A stretch of DNA of 64,000 nucleotides, taken from NCBI GenBank assembly GCA_027405735.1, contig JAPEHQ010000011.1:1302001-1366000 (forward strand), in the 5' to 3' direction. This DNA is from Mucor racemosus. Lineage: Eukaryota > Mucoromycota > Mucoromycetes > Mucorales > Mucoraceae. The notes beneath the pieces are model-generated. The model worked only from the letters and a program-made list of their open reading frames with translations, made no database searches and was not told the DNA's origin. The translations under genes and the position numbers were made by a program. Below, in pieces: positions 25,629-37,137 of this stretch (the first letter of the stretch is position 1; each line of letters starts with the position of its first letter).

Positions 25629-27252
25629 TTCAGTATTTGTATATATAATGGTTTGAAGTAAAGTTTGATTATAGTATCAATGAATGTGAAATTTTTTAAA
25701 GGTCTACTCTGGGATTTAATGGGACAGCAGTTTGTAATACAGTATTTCCACTTGAAATTCAGACATTTCAAGAAAATATTTAGACAATTTCCAATTGAAT
25801 TTTGAACGATTGTAGTTAGAAATACTGTATTGATGAAAGGTACCAAACTCAAATAGTATTTGTTTTAGCAAATGTCAAAATGAAATATAACAGATTATAG
25901 CTATGCAAGCTTGCTTGTTTGATAATAAATACATTTATGAATCGAGTGTTTCATGTAGATTATTTATCCGTTTTCATAGATTTGGAGCATTTCCTTTGAT
26001 TGAGCGTTTGGATCTTTACCTTGCGCACATTCATAGAATGGCACAATAAAGAAAACTAATGTACAATTATAACATTTCAACACAAATCAATCCGCTTCTA
26101 CGTTACCATGTGCTCATATATGCTTTACGTAACAAAATAAACGTCATAATACACTGTGCAATGTAGATAAATTATATTATAATAGTTCCATTTTGATTGC
26201 ATAATATATGTAATGATATGCAAAGAATTTAGAATTTATTCTGTCTGCAAAATTCTGGTAAACCACTCCTTTTCAAAAATAGGAGAATGTAGACATCTAC
26301 ATCATACATCAAAATCTTTTCTAGTGTATACACTGGTATGCATACATATGGCAATTAAGATGCTATGGTTATGAGGAGCGTTGTATGTTCTCAAAACAAA
26401 TCGAAACCTATACGATTTGACCGTTCAAGATTCATTTACATGATTGCATAATATTTTGGAAAGTAGAGGTCTGTCATATCAGATAGATTTAGAGAAATAA
26501 CGCACAGATGTAAAGCGTCTGAAAGAGTGATACAATTTCATATTATTATTTAGTTTAAGATTCATGGCTTTGGGCTGAGGAGACTTATGTTATTGTTTCA
26601 TATCATAGATACAATGTCGTTGATGATTAACAAAAAACTACATAAATTTTGAGATAAAATCCAAGAAGTTTATATTTCATTACTTGACCACTACCATTAC
26701 AAAGAAAACGAATGAGTCAAGATTTGAGTGAAATCGTTGAAAACTTAAAAAACATCCAGTAGATAACACCGTTTAATATTTGTTTTGCTATTAGTTGCTG
26801 ATCATCTAATAAAGCTACTCATTCAAGAAAATAAAGGTTTTTTACGGAAATTTTACAAGTCTGTGGATAACGCCTAGACGTACATACCATTTCAACAAGA
26901 GACCATTCGAATCCATATTCAGCGAGAATTGGTGCGTTTACTGACCTTAGTAGGTGTAAATAGCAGGTAACCAACTAGTTCAAGCTTATTACCAAATGCA
27001 CAATAACTCATGGAAACTAGAGATCGTATGTTTAAATTATTTTCAATAAAAATGCGCAATAAGCTATCAGATGCAACTCGGTGATGATTTTCTCGACACA
27101 CAGTAAGGTGTAGAAGTTGCTCTTTGAGTTCATCGTATCCAAGATGTGTACCCACTCTCATGTAAAGTTGGAAGTTATTAAGTTCGAAATTCGCCGGGAT
27201 AAGGTTTTGCTTTTGGTTTTTTACAGTTGTAAAAAAGTAAGTTCTGGATGGT
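25629..27252. other. Gene-free stretch upstream of prefoldin gene
   Basis: AT-rich, no supported gene. A frame at 26919-27161 (80 codons, minus) has no recognisable domain and no coding-like neighbours. A small inverted repeat lies at 25736-25831 (listed separately). Confidence 0.45.
25736..25831. repeat. Short 13-bp inverted repeat enclosing 96 bp
   Basis: AATACAGTATTTC (25736-25748) is the exact reverse complement of GAAATACTGTATT (25819-25831). Could be the ends of a tiny MITE or a stem-loop; no target duplication is obvious and no second copy is seen in the window. Confidence 0.4.
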
Positions 27253-29255
27253 TTTCAGTTATCAGATAGTTTTCAGATAATTTTCAGATTTTTCGCCCAA
27301 TATTCAGTCAAATTCCATCAAACTTTCAAAGAAAATGCACCCTCCCTCTATGGGCCATTAGCATGTGTCCAAAATTAAAATAGTTAATACTAGAGCCTAG
27401 AACACAAGTGCACTGGCCTAATATTAATCAAAATTGACCTAAAATCGATTGTAAAAATTAAGCACCAAATTGAGATGTTAATTTTTTGTATTCAAAAGGT
27501 AGATCCAGCAGACCGCTCCTCTGTATTTTTTGTTTCAGCAAAAAATATTGATTTTTCGTCGAGATAATCAAAATAGTAGCTCATATTACAGCTTAACCCT
27601 ATGGAAACTGGGTTTCAAAATCGATTTGACAAATCGACCAGAAAACGATCAAAAAAACAAAATCGTATAGTAGCTCATAAACTGCAAAGTAAGTAGACCT
27701 AGTGTATTAAATGGTTTTTGTAGAGTTTTAAATTTTGCATCTATCTAAATAAAATTCAGACAAACATTTCACGTTAAATTTTGCGTAAAATACGATAGAA
27801 ATTTTGGAGGTTTTTTGACGATACACATCACTTTTTATAAACGTACTTTAAATATAAATACTGTAAATAATGCGCAAATCAATTATCTATTGATTGAGCT
27901 ATTGAAAAACCTTCTAGCTGCATTTTACGTTGAGAAAACGAGCTTTTTGTCCAATTTTTTTCAAATTCAGAATTTGGGATAAGGGTATATAAGGGAAAAA
28001 TTGAAGCTAGAAACAAAGGTATCTCTTTATACACATTTTTGAGAATATCTCCACGAAAAATCAATATTTTGATAAAAACTAAATTGGGTCCGAGAAAGCT
28101 CAACAAGGTCGACGACATGCGTGTAGAAAACATACTGCTCAATTTAACGAATATTTTAAAATCTATTTGTCGTATATTTTCAGGATTGATAAATATTACT
28201 TAAAAAAGAATACAATTATAAAAGAATGAGTAATTAATCAGTTCTTCAACTGTATAATAAAAACAAGATATCGTTTATTTAGATGTAAAAGTATGGCCTT
28301 TTATATTGATTAGACATTGAGATCCTGAGATGTAATTTAAGGCACTATTGAACTATTGGATCTGTTTGATAGTAATCTATGGATTGAAATGGATCAATCA
28401 TAATTTAACCGTTCTTGCAGAGCTTGTGAGTTGTGTTGTTTCAATGCTGCGCTAAATATGCTTGGATGTTGATTTGATAACTACTTGATTGGTTAACTGC
28501 TGGGATGAAATAATGTGGTGTCATAATTGAGGTCCAAGCGTTCTTGGTAATTACTGGATTAAACTTGGTACGCTAGGAGTTTCTTATATCCGATATCAAG
28601 ACTTGCACTTCAATACATGTCGTAGTCAATAGATTGTAAGATGTATTGATACTGTAGAAGGTGATAATGTATGATACTAGTAGGTGGAATACAACACTAT
28701 TACAAAAATGCCCAAAAAATGAAAGAAAAATAAAAGTGCTCAAAATTTTTTTATACTTGAATGTGTTATATAGTACTTTAAAACAAGTAAGTTTTATTAT
28801 TAAAATATGTTAGTATAGCTTAATTTTTTGTAGAGATATGAAAGGTCAAAGTTTTTGATTTTAGCGGTGAAATACCTATGAAAATTTGAAACATTAGCAT
28901 TGAAAAATGTATACCAACTGCAAAAAATAGGATATTTCCGGATACTTGTTTTTGGATTAAAGCTGAACACCTCAGGTACATTCTCATACAAATTTTTCTT
29001 GATGCTATTTAGTGAAAAAAAATAGTTGAGCAGGGATGAAAAGTCGGACCCAGTTTTTAAGGGAAAAGCAGTAAATTGTATGTGTTTTTGAGTCTTTTGT
29101 GAGATATAAAATAAATTCAGTAGCAGGCAGTTTAATGCGCCAATTTATATCTGTTTAGTAGTACCAGAAGTATATTATAAAAAGCCTTTAATACGAGGTT
29201 AGGTATAGAAAAGAGGAAACGCTCCTATTTTGAAGACTGAAAATTTTGAAAATTC
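27253..29255 (+). repeat. Repeat D, copy D3 (most complete; split by a solo LTR)
   Basis: Longest D copy, about 1.5 kb without the LTR. It matches D4 (39828-41228, reverse) over nearly its whole length, including the outer part with GGCCTAATATTAATCAAAA. The conserved core lies near 27980-28100. Solo LTR A2 interrupts it at 28168-28696. The uninterrupted sequence at the matching point in D4 (near 40340) has a single CTATT, whereas D3 has CTATT on both sides of the LTR. Confidence 0.8.
28168..28696 (-). mobile_element. Solo LTR, family A, copy A2 (529 bp, inside repeat D)
   Basis: Reverse-orientation family A LTR, starting TGTCGTATATTTTCAGG and ending TGGAATACAACA on the plus strand. Flanked by CTATT at 28163-28167 and 28697-28701. 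It has the same length as A1. The host repeat is known without the insertion (D4), so both the boundaries and the 5-bp duplication are confirmed inside the window. Confidence 0.9.
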
Positions 29256-31291
29256 AATTTTTAGGAGGTCTTGTAAATGATAGTAGGTCCAACTACCAAA
29301 AGGCTTACTATCAAAAGATTCGTGGCCACATTTATAATATCTCTTGGGTTGAAGAAAATGAAACTATTGCAACTCTTACAGTTGATCTAGAGCTTAAGAA
29401 AATGAATCGCTTTATTCCCTTTGGTAGAACCTTTATACGAAAAGAATGACGAAGCTCATGATGATAAAAAAATCCTGAGGATCTGGAGAAATGTAGAGCT
29501 TTGGCCAAGATGAAATGTGATATTAAAAGAGTTGTACATTTGGATGTTGCTCCTCTTATTGATATATATACAGGGCTAAAGAAGTTGATGTCAGTTAATA
29601 TGAATATGCCATTATTCTTTTAGATGTATTACGCTCATATTGATATCATAAAAAAAATCCGCAGCAAGATTGCGTTACGCACATACCTATAAAAAATCCT
29701 TAATTTAAGTATACTAATTCGCTTTGCCATTAAAGTGTGAAGATAATATCGCATACGAAGTTGACTTTGAGAAGTTGTGACAATCTAGAAAAATTCTCAT
29801 TCAAATTTCAAATCACATAAATATACCAACAACGGTAGTTGCACAACTGGTGCAACTTTACTTTAAATTGGAAGTGAAATTTTTTTAACGGCTGTAATTA
29901 GCGCAAAATAGTACTGAAGCATAGTTCAAACATTAAGAACTATATAGTTAATTGATAGCACATCAAATGGCTGAGGTAAAGATCTAAAAAATCCAATTAA
30001 ATAGTAGAAATTTAAACGAATAACATGAATTACTTGGTACTGTATGTGAAGCAAAAAAAATTCAGTCAAAACCACATGTTTAGTGTTAGTGTTTATAGCG
30101 TTTAAGTATTAAACATAATTGCTGTTTTGAAATGAAAGAGATGTCATCAACTCCAAAGAAACTCGTACCTGAACGTCGATGTTTCACCAAATACGCCATA
30201 TAAATCTCAATTTAAAATAGCATTCATGCCACGAATAGGCCATTCTTGATGATTTAAAGCATATAGAACGATTACTCACGTTTCTTAGTATATAGGTCCT
30301 TATTGCATTTGTTCAAAAAAAAAGGTTGATGGAATTTTAGTCATTTTCAACCGATTTCCCCTTGCCATTGCTCAGGGCCAATAGTTTCAGATCATAAAAT
30401 TCAATTTTTTACACCGAAAATGAAATATTGCAATAAAGTGTTCCAAAGTTCAAAATGACCAGAATTTGCCAGACAAACATATAAAGTATCTATTTGATGT
30501 CTTCTTATTCAGGATTTTGGATTTTTGCCGAAAAACATCTATTTTTACTTTTGCAAAATTCTAAAAATATTTGGTGGCAAACGTGTTGGCAAGTTACACC
30601 ACTGAATACACAGTAAAAAGCTGTACAAATAACTATTATTATACAAGGCTTGTTATTTATAGCATTTCTTGAGTAATATTCGGAAATATGATAAAAATGA
30701 CAATTTTAATTGAATCTATTGTAACGTCGGTACTTCAATTCGGCCGCGGTTGAAAATAATGAACTTTGAAGCATGAATAAGATGGCAATATGCTGATAAA
30801 TTAATGTTCTTTTCAATAGCGAATTACATCCAAAGACGCAGCTGTTTCTGCTGCATAGTTTGATACTAGTTTCACAATGATGGCTCAATTTTTCATCCCT
30901 ATTTTTGCAATTTCAAAACGGAAATTAATGTCTAGCGAATATTTATAAATATCACAATTTAAGATTTCAATGCATGTTTAGATTACAAAATGATTAATAA
31001 AATTCATGTGTTGAAAAAGTTTTTTTTTTTTTTTTTTTGTTTTGTTATAGGTAGAGAAAGAGTGAATACATAAAGTAAAAAATAAAAAGATCGAAAAATG
31101 AGATAAATAAGGTTATAATAATAATGGCAAAAAATAATAATAATGTAAATTCATATAAATAAAAGTGGCAATGGTGGTAATAAAAAAAAAAGGACAGTGA
31201 TTTTTTTTAAAATGTTATATATTATTATTATTTTCACAGTTATATATTATGATAAAGAGAGGGAAAAGAGCGAGCGAGAAAGGTGTTGAAT
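29256..31291. other. Gene-free stretch upstream/downstream of repeats
   Basis: A 67-codon frame at 29246-29449 starts in the end of repeat D and shows no known domain; its lysine-rich end reads MNRFIPFGRTFIRKE. It may be a decayed gene fragment, but I cannot name it. The rest is AT-rich with a T-run at about 31019-31038 and short ATT/ATA runs before the protease 3' end. Confidence 0.4.
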
Positions 31292-31921
31292 CTAATGGGA
31301 CTTCTTGTAAACTCTGAGACCATCATCAGATTGACCCTTCTTGATAGCCAAACCAACGGTTTCACTATCAGGATCAAAGGTGGTATAGAAAGCATTTGTT
31401 AAAGAAGTACCGAGAATCCAATCACGATCAGAGTTACCACGGCTAATCTTGGTCTCACAACAATCACGATCAGCATCAACAACTGCTGTCCAGTATTTAG
31501 CGGGTAATTCAACAATGTGGTCTTCAAGAGTCATTTTGAGAACAGGCAAGTTCTTGATTTCAGAACACTTGATTTGGTAACTCTTGGAGCTAGATTTATA
31601 TTCACCACCAAACTTGTCATGGAATTGATCAGCTTGATCAGGAGGCATAACAATCAAACTAGTAGAAGTACTGATAGAGGCAAGAGCATTGGCTTCTTGC
31701 TTCAATCTTAAACCACCGAAACTGGCATGACGAATACAGACATCCCAGTTCTTGGCCTTGGCTCCAGGGTCATCAGCAAGAGGAATGTATTCAACATCAC
31801 CCTTAATGATGGAAGTATCAACACCACCGAGAACCAAATAACCAGCAGGTTCCTCTTCATCAGCAGTGTTTGAACGCTTGAGGACACCGATACCACCACC
31901 AGTAACAGTACCAGAAGTATC

Positions 31922-31952
<31 letters not shown>

Positions 31953-33080
31953 TCAGTAGTAGTAGCAGCATCAGTGGCAACAGTAGTAGAACCAGCAGCT
32001 AAATCGCTAGTAGCGGTACTGTTGGAAACAGTGGATTCAGAAGTAGTACCAGATTGATCGAAACCAGTGCTAGTGGTAGTAGTATACATACCAAATTGAG
32101 CACTAGCAAGACCAGAACCAGCTTGGAAAGCGTTGGAAACAAAAGCAGAGTCGGGAAGTGCAACATCACGCTTGGATAAACCTAAAATGATTGTGAATTT
32201 TGTGGTCAATATTAATAATGATGATATAATTATTTCAAGTTACCTGAAGCGGTAGAACCAATCTTTGTCTCATTGAAATCGACACTACGACCGAGACCAA
32301 GATAACCATCAAAGCCATCACCAAAACCGGACATACGGTAAGCACCACCGAATGGCATGTCCTTGACTTTGAGACCAGCAAATTCAAAGGTATCAGTATA
32401 GACGTGAGTATCAACGCAAGAATCACCGTATTCTACAGAGAATTTTCTTCCTACAGAGACAGCATCTGAGGACTTGCGAGCGTAGTAAGTACAACGACCA
32501 CGACAGTTATCAGTTTTACACTATAAAGTAGGTGATTTTAGTAAATATAGAGAGAATTTATGTACATGAATAAGGCTTACTCTAGAGCCACGAACCCAAG
32601 AATAACCGATCGCTAATTTAAAAAGTATGAAATTAAGTACAACCTGAGAAAAAATAGATGCGAAAAAAGGGGGGGGGGGAAAGACACTTACTGGTATCAA
32701 AGGCAAAAGTGAATTCTTGAGGAGGGTTACCGATTTTAACTTTACCAGCAAGCTAAAAAAAAACAATAACAAGAAATTAATAAAAATTCATATAAAGCAA
32801 AGGGAACTACTATTGATAGAAAGATAAACACATTTTACTGTCAAGTCGTACAGTAGTAATTAAAGATGTTTCTGTAATCAAATAAAAAATGTGTAATAAT
32901 AGTTCCCTTCTTTTTTTAGAGAGAAAATTTACTTACAACACCATTATCAAGTGCTTCACCAGCAGCTTTGTAGATTCCACCATCGTCTGAACGTTTGTAA
33001 AGAGGAATGGTGAGAGGTTCTGCTGCAGCATTAAGGGCAAGTTGAACGACAGCTGCTAAACAAAGAAAAGCGGCACGCAT
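31292..33080 (-). CDS. Secreted pepsin-like (A1) protein with degenerate catalytic motifs
   Basis: Five exons on the minus strand: 32937-33080, 32692-32752, 32581-32612, 32244-32520 and 31292-32181; 467 residues. A cleavable signal peptide (MRAAFLCLAAVVQLALNAAA) and a KR site at residues 29-30 suggest secretion and propeptide processing. The pepsin fold is clear: KIGNPPQEFTFAFDT, GYLGLGRSVDF, GYLVLGGVDTSIIKGD and DWILGTSLTNAFYTTFD. However, the first active-site motif is D67-T-T instead of DTG/DTS, and the second reads S342-T-S where the family has DTG (sequence SISTSTSLIVMPP). With one catalytic aspartate replaced it should not cleave peptides by the usual mechanism; this is inference. A Thr/Ser-rich insert (about residues 205-260, coded by ACT/ACA repeats) sits between the lobes and may be O-glycosylated. 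First intron is long (184 nt). A binding or inhibitor-like role is possible. Confidence 0.85.
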
Positions 33081-34972
33081 AGTTGTATGTTTTTGTTTAT
33101 AATAAAAAGACTGGGAAGGGTTTTGGTTTGGTTTTTTTTTTTTTTTGTCTGTTCGATTCTAAAATGTAGTGTTTAATTCGAAAATCTTTTCAGTTCCAAA
33201 TATTTGTTGAAAATCTAATGTTTTTTCTTCTCCGATTTGATCTAGATTTAACAAAAGAAAAAAAGAATAATTGAAATGAAAAAAAGTAAAGAGAAAAAAA
33301 AAAGAAAGAGAAAAGAGAGAAAAAGAGAAAAGAAAGGGATGTAATGATATTATAAATGAAATCAAAAGGAAGGCTCAAATATATATAAATATAGGTTTGA
33401 AGCGAAAAGGGCAATCGAGAGCGAGTGAGTTTCAAACAAATTATTGGTGTTCTTTCAAGGTGCCTGGATCTTTCTTCAGTAGCACTCGTTTATATTTTCT
33501 CCTAATTTTTGTGTAATGTTCAGAATTGAAAATGCATTAGCTTCAATTAACCAAACTATTATTATGATTCGTCTCCGCGACCGCTTCAAAAAATCAAAAC
33601 ATAAAGAACCAAAGAGCCAAGTGAAAGTTGCTTAATTATTCAAAATGATTGGATGAATCTGTTATTATACTTTAATAAAGCTTATTATTATTAACTACAT
33701 GAAGATACATCTATTATTAAACTCCCTTTATCAATGCGATACCAAGACAATTGCTCATTATTAATAACTCAATTGACTGAATCATATATAAGAGTAGTAA
33801 TACTAGTTGTAACATTACATTTTTGATGGTTGCCTTTTGAAATGAGAAAAAGATCTATTTTTGGTTTATTGAGCCTAAATATCGCGTAACCTTTCAACTC
33901 CTCTCCTCCTGTCCAAAAAAAGTGTGTATATATCCCCTCAATCTCCTATTATTATCCCTTGGATTCTCTTGATCATGGTAATGATAAATATCAAAGCATT
34001 TCCATCTCCTACTGAATCAAATCAATTGTTACAAATGTCATTGATATATAATAATAACATTACCATGGCATATCCTAATAAACACAAAATGTAGATCTTT
34101 GTTTTGTTGAGATAATGCACAAAGATTGGAACTCATTTCTTGTTTATATTTGTAATAAAAAGCCAACTGTACAAGAGTAAAAGTCAGGGTAATTCACATC
34201 TCTCAAGTCGAATATCATCATCGTAATTATAATCTGTCATTCTTACCTATAAATATACAACAACAACAAAAAAAAAAAAGCGGATTCTAGAAGAGAAAAT
34301 GCCACTAATAATAATTATAACATTCTGTCTAGACACTAATAAAAAAAAAATTGCCAGGGTTACTTTTAGGCAATCAGAGACGCCATTCTATATTATGTTG
34401 GATATTTATATAGATTTTGCCAAGAAAAAAGTGATTACAATAAAGAAGAGGCTATTCTATCTTGTTCAGTTATCTGCAACAAAAAACCTGGGGAAAATCA
34501 ATCAAAAAATTCTCTAAATTTTGGTCAGGGGCGTATTTTTTTCTGAAAAAAAAGGTTCTTTTAATTTAACTCTTTGTATTTGTGTCATGATGCTTCATTA
34601 TTTTTTATTTATTATTCATTGTACTTTTTTGTTGATATAATACCTACGATTGTTGTGTTACCATCATTTAATAATTAAATTATTGCCTTTTATGTCATTT
34701 ATCATGGCCTCGAAAAAAGAAAAGAAAGGGGACACCATGAAATAGATGCTCAGATGTTATCTACACATCCCATAAACCGTTGATTTGACAGGAAACAATT
34801 AGCATGTTTAAGGACAAGCCTAATTTCCGTATTTTTATAGTAAATTCTCAATGTTCCATTTTGCTGCACAGAATATATTTGCCATTTCTGTAACAAAATC
34901 AAAAAAGTAATCCTTTTATTATTATGTTGGGCGTGTAACCACGAAACGGGTCACCATTTTTAATCGAATTGA
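33081..34972. other. Intergenic between ARP6 3' end and protease-like gene
   Basis: Promoter side of the protease-like gene. A purine-rich block (AAAGAGAAAAAGAGA type) lies at about 33250-33345 and a T-run at 33132-33146. No supported gene; the frame at 34299-34517 lacks any domain. Confidence 0.45.
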
Positions 34973-36559
34973 TTACAATAATGAACCAAATTTTCTTCTA
35001 CAGATATCACTACCGTATTCTAAATATTCTTTACGCTGTACAAATGTTTTCTGCAGCTCTTTTTCTGAACTAATTGAAATCAATCGATTGCCACCTTCCC
35101 AAGCAAATGTTGTAGGACTAAATTTTAAAAGGTTATTGACATGCCCACATGAAAATCAATTAGAAAACTTACTTTTCTGGTTTGGCAATTCGAATTTCAT
35201 ATTCAATAGGTACAAATTGCCGAAGATCTTGTTGGCTGAAATAGTATTAAAACATGATTTTTATAATATCTATAAAATAAAAATAAAAACCTTACATTCT
35301 TTCTAAATAACCTGGGATGTTGGCATTACCACCTACAAGAACAATATTTGCATATAAAAGTCCATGGATAGCTTATATAAGAATGTAAGGGTTAATATAC
35401 ATTAAAAACATATATAATTTGTTGCTATTGTTGTTGTTGTTGTTGTACCTGAATCACATGCATTGACACTTTGTGCAATTGCTTCAGGTATTCCTGCTTG
35501 CTCTAAACCAATATCAGATGGATGCATTAATATTTCGGGTATCATGAATCGTTCATTATTCATTGCTAATATTTGTTGATCTGCCAAAGATGATTTATCT
35601 GCTCTAGTTCGAATGTGTCCAGTTGTATTATTAATGAAATCTGGTAGCACATATTCCTGTATAATTGTATTTTTCGCAAATGGTTTTCTACTCAACAAAT
35701 TAATATCTAGATCGAGAATGGCAACCAAATAACTTACTTGCAAATAGCCAAATCTTGATATACATCTTTTGAAACAAAGCAGCATTTCTCTTTTACATCA
35801 TTTATAATATATGTTTCTTCCATCATATCATAGGATCGAAATGATACCACTTCTTTTAATTGATTTGTCAATAATTTTCCACCTACATTGATACGTCGAA
35901 CCCCTTCTGGTATCGCTTTACCCTTTAAAAAGGGGACAATATGTGTAAATGAATACCCTGAGTCTACTATCAATGCACAATCAGGGACTGCGGCTACTGA
36001 TCCTGATTTATTTTCTTCAAATAACCCTCCTAGATCATTCAACAAACAAAGTTCAGGTCCTATAGTGCGAAAACAGGCTCCAAATTCGAATTCCTCAAAT
36101 ACAATTTGATCGTAGTTGTCTTGTATTGCTGGTAAATTAAAACATGGCTCTGTAATCAATAATCGGCTGTCTTTTGGTTCTATCTGCGTAACGTTTTTGA
36201 ATAAGCTATCCCATATCGTTCGTTCAATACCCCAGTTTACCAAAAGCCCCTATAAAAATATTTTTTAGTGGCAAATATTTTGCTATTTTTAATATATATA
36301 CAAACTTTTTCAAAGGCAAGTCGATAATAAAGAGATGAAAAATCGGTACAATTGTCCAATTGGTCGCCTACATAGTGTCGTTTATCTGCTTTTCCACGAA
36401 CAATAGCGTTAGGCACAAGTCTAAAAAAGTAAATTGAAAGTCTTTTTAGTTGGGTCATTATGATATTTAGGGTACATACCTCGGGGTAGCATCATCTGAA
36501 GCAATGCCAACCTTCATACTATGGGCGCCATTATCTAAAATGACAGTTGAAGGTGCCAT
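34973..36559 (-). CDS. ARP6: Actin-related protein 6 (Arp6, SWR1/SRCAP complex)
   Basis: Nuclear actin-related protein; with Swc6 it forms a module of the SWR1 complex that loads histone H2A.Z. Seven exons on the minus strand: 36480-36559, 36306-36420, 35738-36249, 35449-35687, 35296-35371, 35173-35235 and 34973-35117; 409 residues, close to known Arp6 proteins. Signature blocks: VILDNGAHSMKVGIA at the N terminus (phosphate loop 1), FEKGLLVNWGIERTIWD, LIVDSGYSFTHIVPF (phosphate loop 2), NERFMIPEILMHPSDIG, NIVLVGGNANIPGYLERI and FAWEGG near the C terminus. The 115-nt second exon uses a GTTTGT donor, unusual beside the GTAAGT donors elsewhere. Arp6 orthology rests on the LVNWG/TIWD and CKKPF..NTIIQEYVLPDF blocks, which differ from actin. 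Confidence 0.92.
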
Positions 36560-37137
36560 AATATATATTCAAACAGAAACAAAATGTTCGTAAAAAAAAA
36601 TTCAATTTATTTTTTCTTTGCCTGACACGAACAACTGTTTGATTTGAAATCCAGGTATTCCTTTGGGTCAAAAAGCGTTCGTCAATGCAAATTTGAATAT
36701 TTAATAAAATTGCTAAATACTACAGCAATTATAGCTAGCATAAAACCTATTTCTTTACTATAGATATATATTGTGTATTGATTAGTTAAACATGAGAAAG
36801 ATGGACAAGGGGAAGCGGAATCGAGCTACAAAAATCCGAAATTTGCACACAGATTATTTTTCAAAGAGTTTTTCCTCAACATTTTGATAAGATAAAGATC
36901 GTATCCGACAATCTACGATGATACATTAGCATACAAAGTTTATGCTGATATTTTTTTTTTTTTGCTTTAAATTGTATAGAAACAATGTTTTCTCATACGA
37001 TAAAGAAGTAGTGCGTTCATAAAATTATATTTCCCGCAAACTAGCAGCTCAGGCATCAGCATCACAATTTACTGCTACCATTCAATTTATGTAAAGATGG
37101 GTAAATAATTTATTATTTTAAGTATGCTATCTATTGT
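36560..37137. other. Intergenic between acyltransferase and ARP6
   Basis: AT-rich, T-run near 36953-36964; promoter side of ARP6 and 3' side of the acyltransferase gene. Nothing else seen. Confidence 0.45.

Noticed and set aside
26919..27161. 80-codon frame on the minus strand
   Set aside because: No recognisable motif, no flanking exons that extend it, and it lies in a repeat-rich gap.
28800..28991. 63-codon frame repeated almost unchanged at 40050-40241
   Set aside because: It is part of repeat D. Its conservation follows from copy similarity, and the frame is broken or different in D1 and missing in D2.
29246..29449. 67-codon frame after D3
   Set aside because: Begins inside the repeat and has no domain or continuation; possible remnant, but not supportable as a gene.
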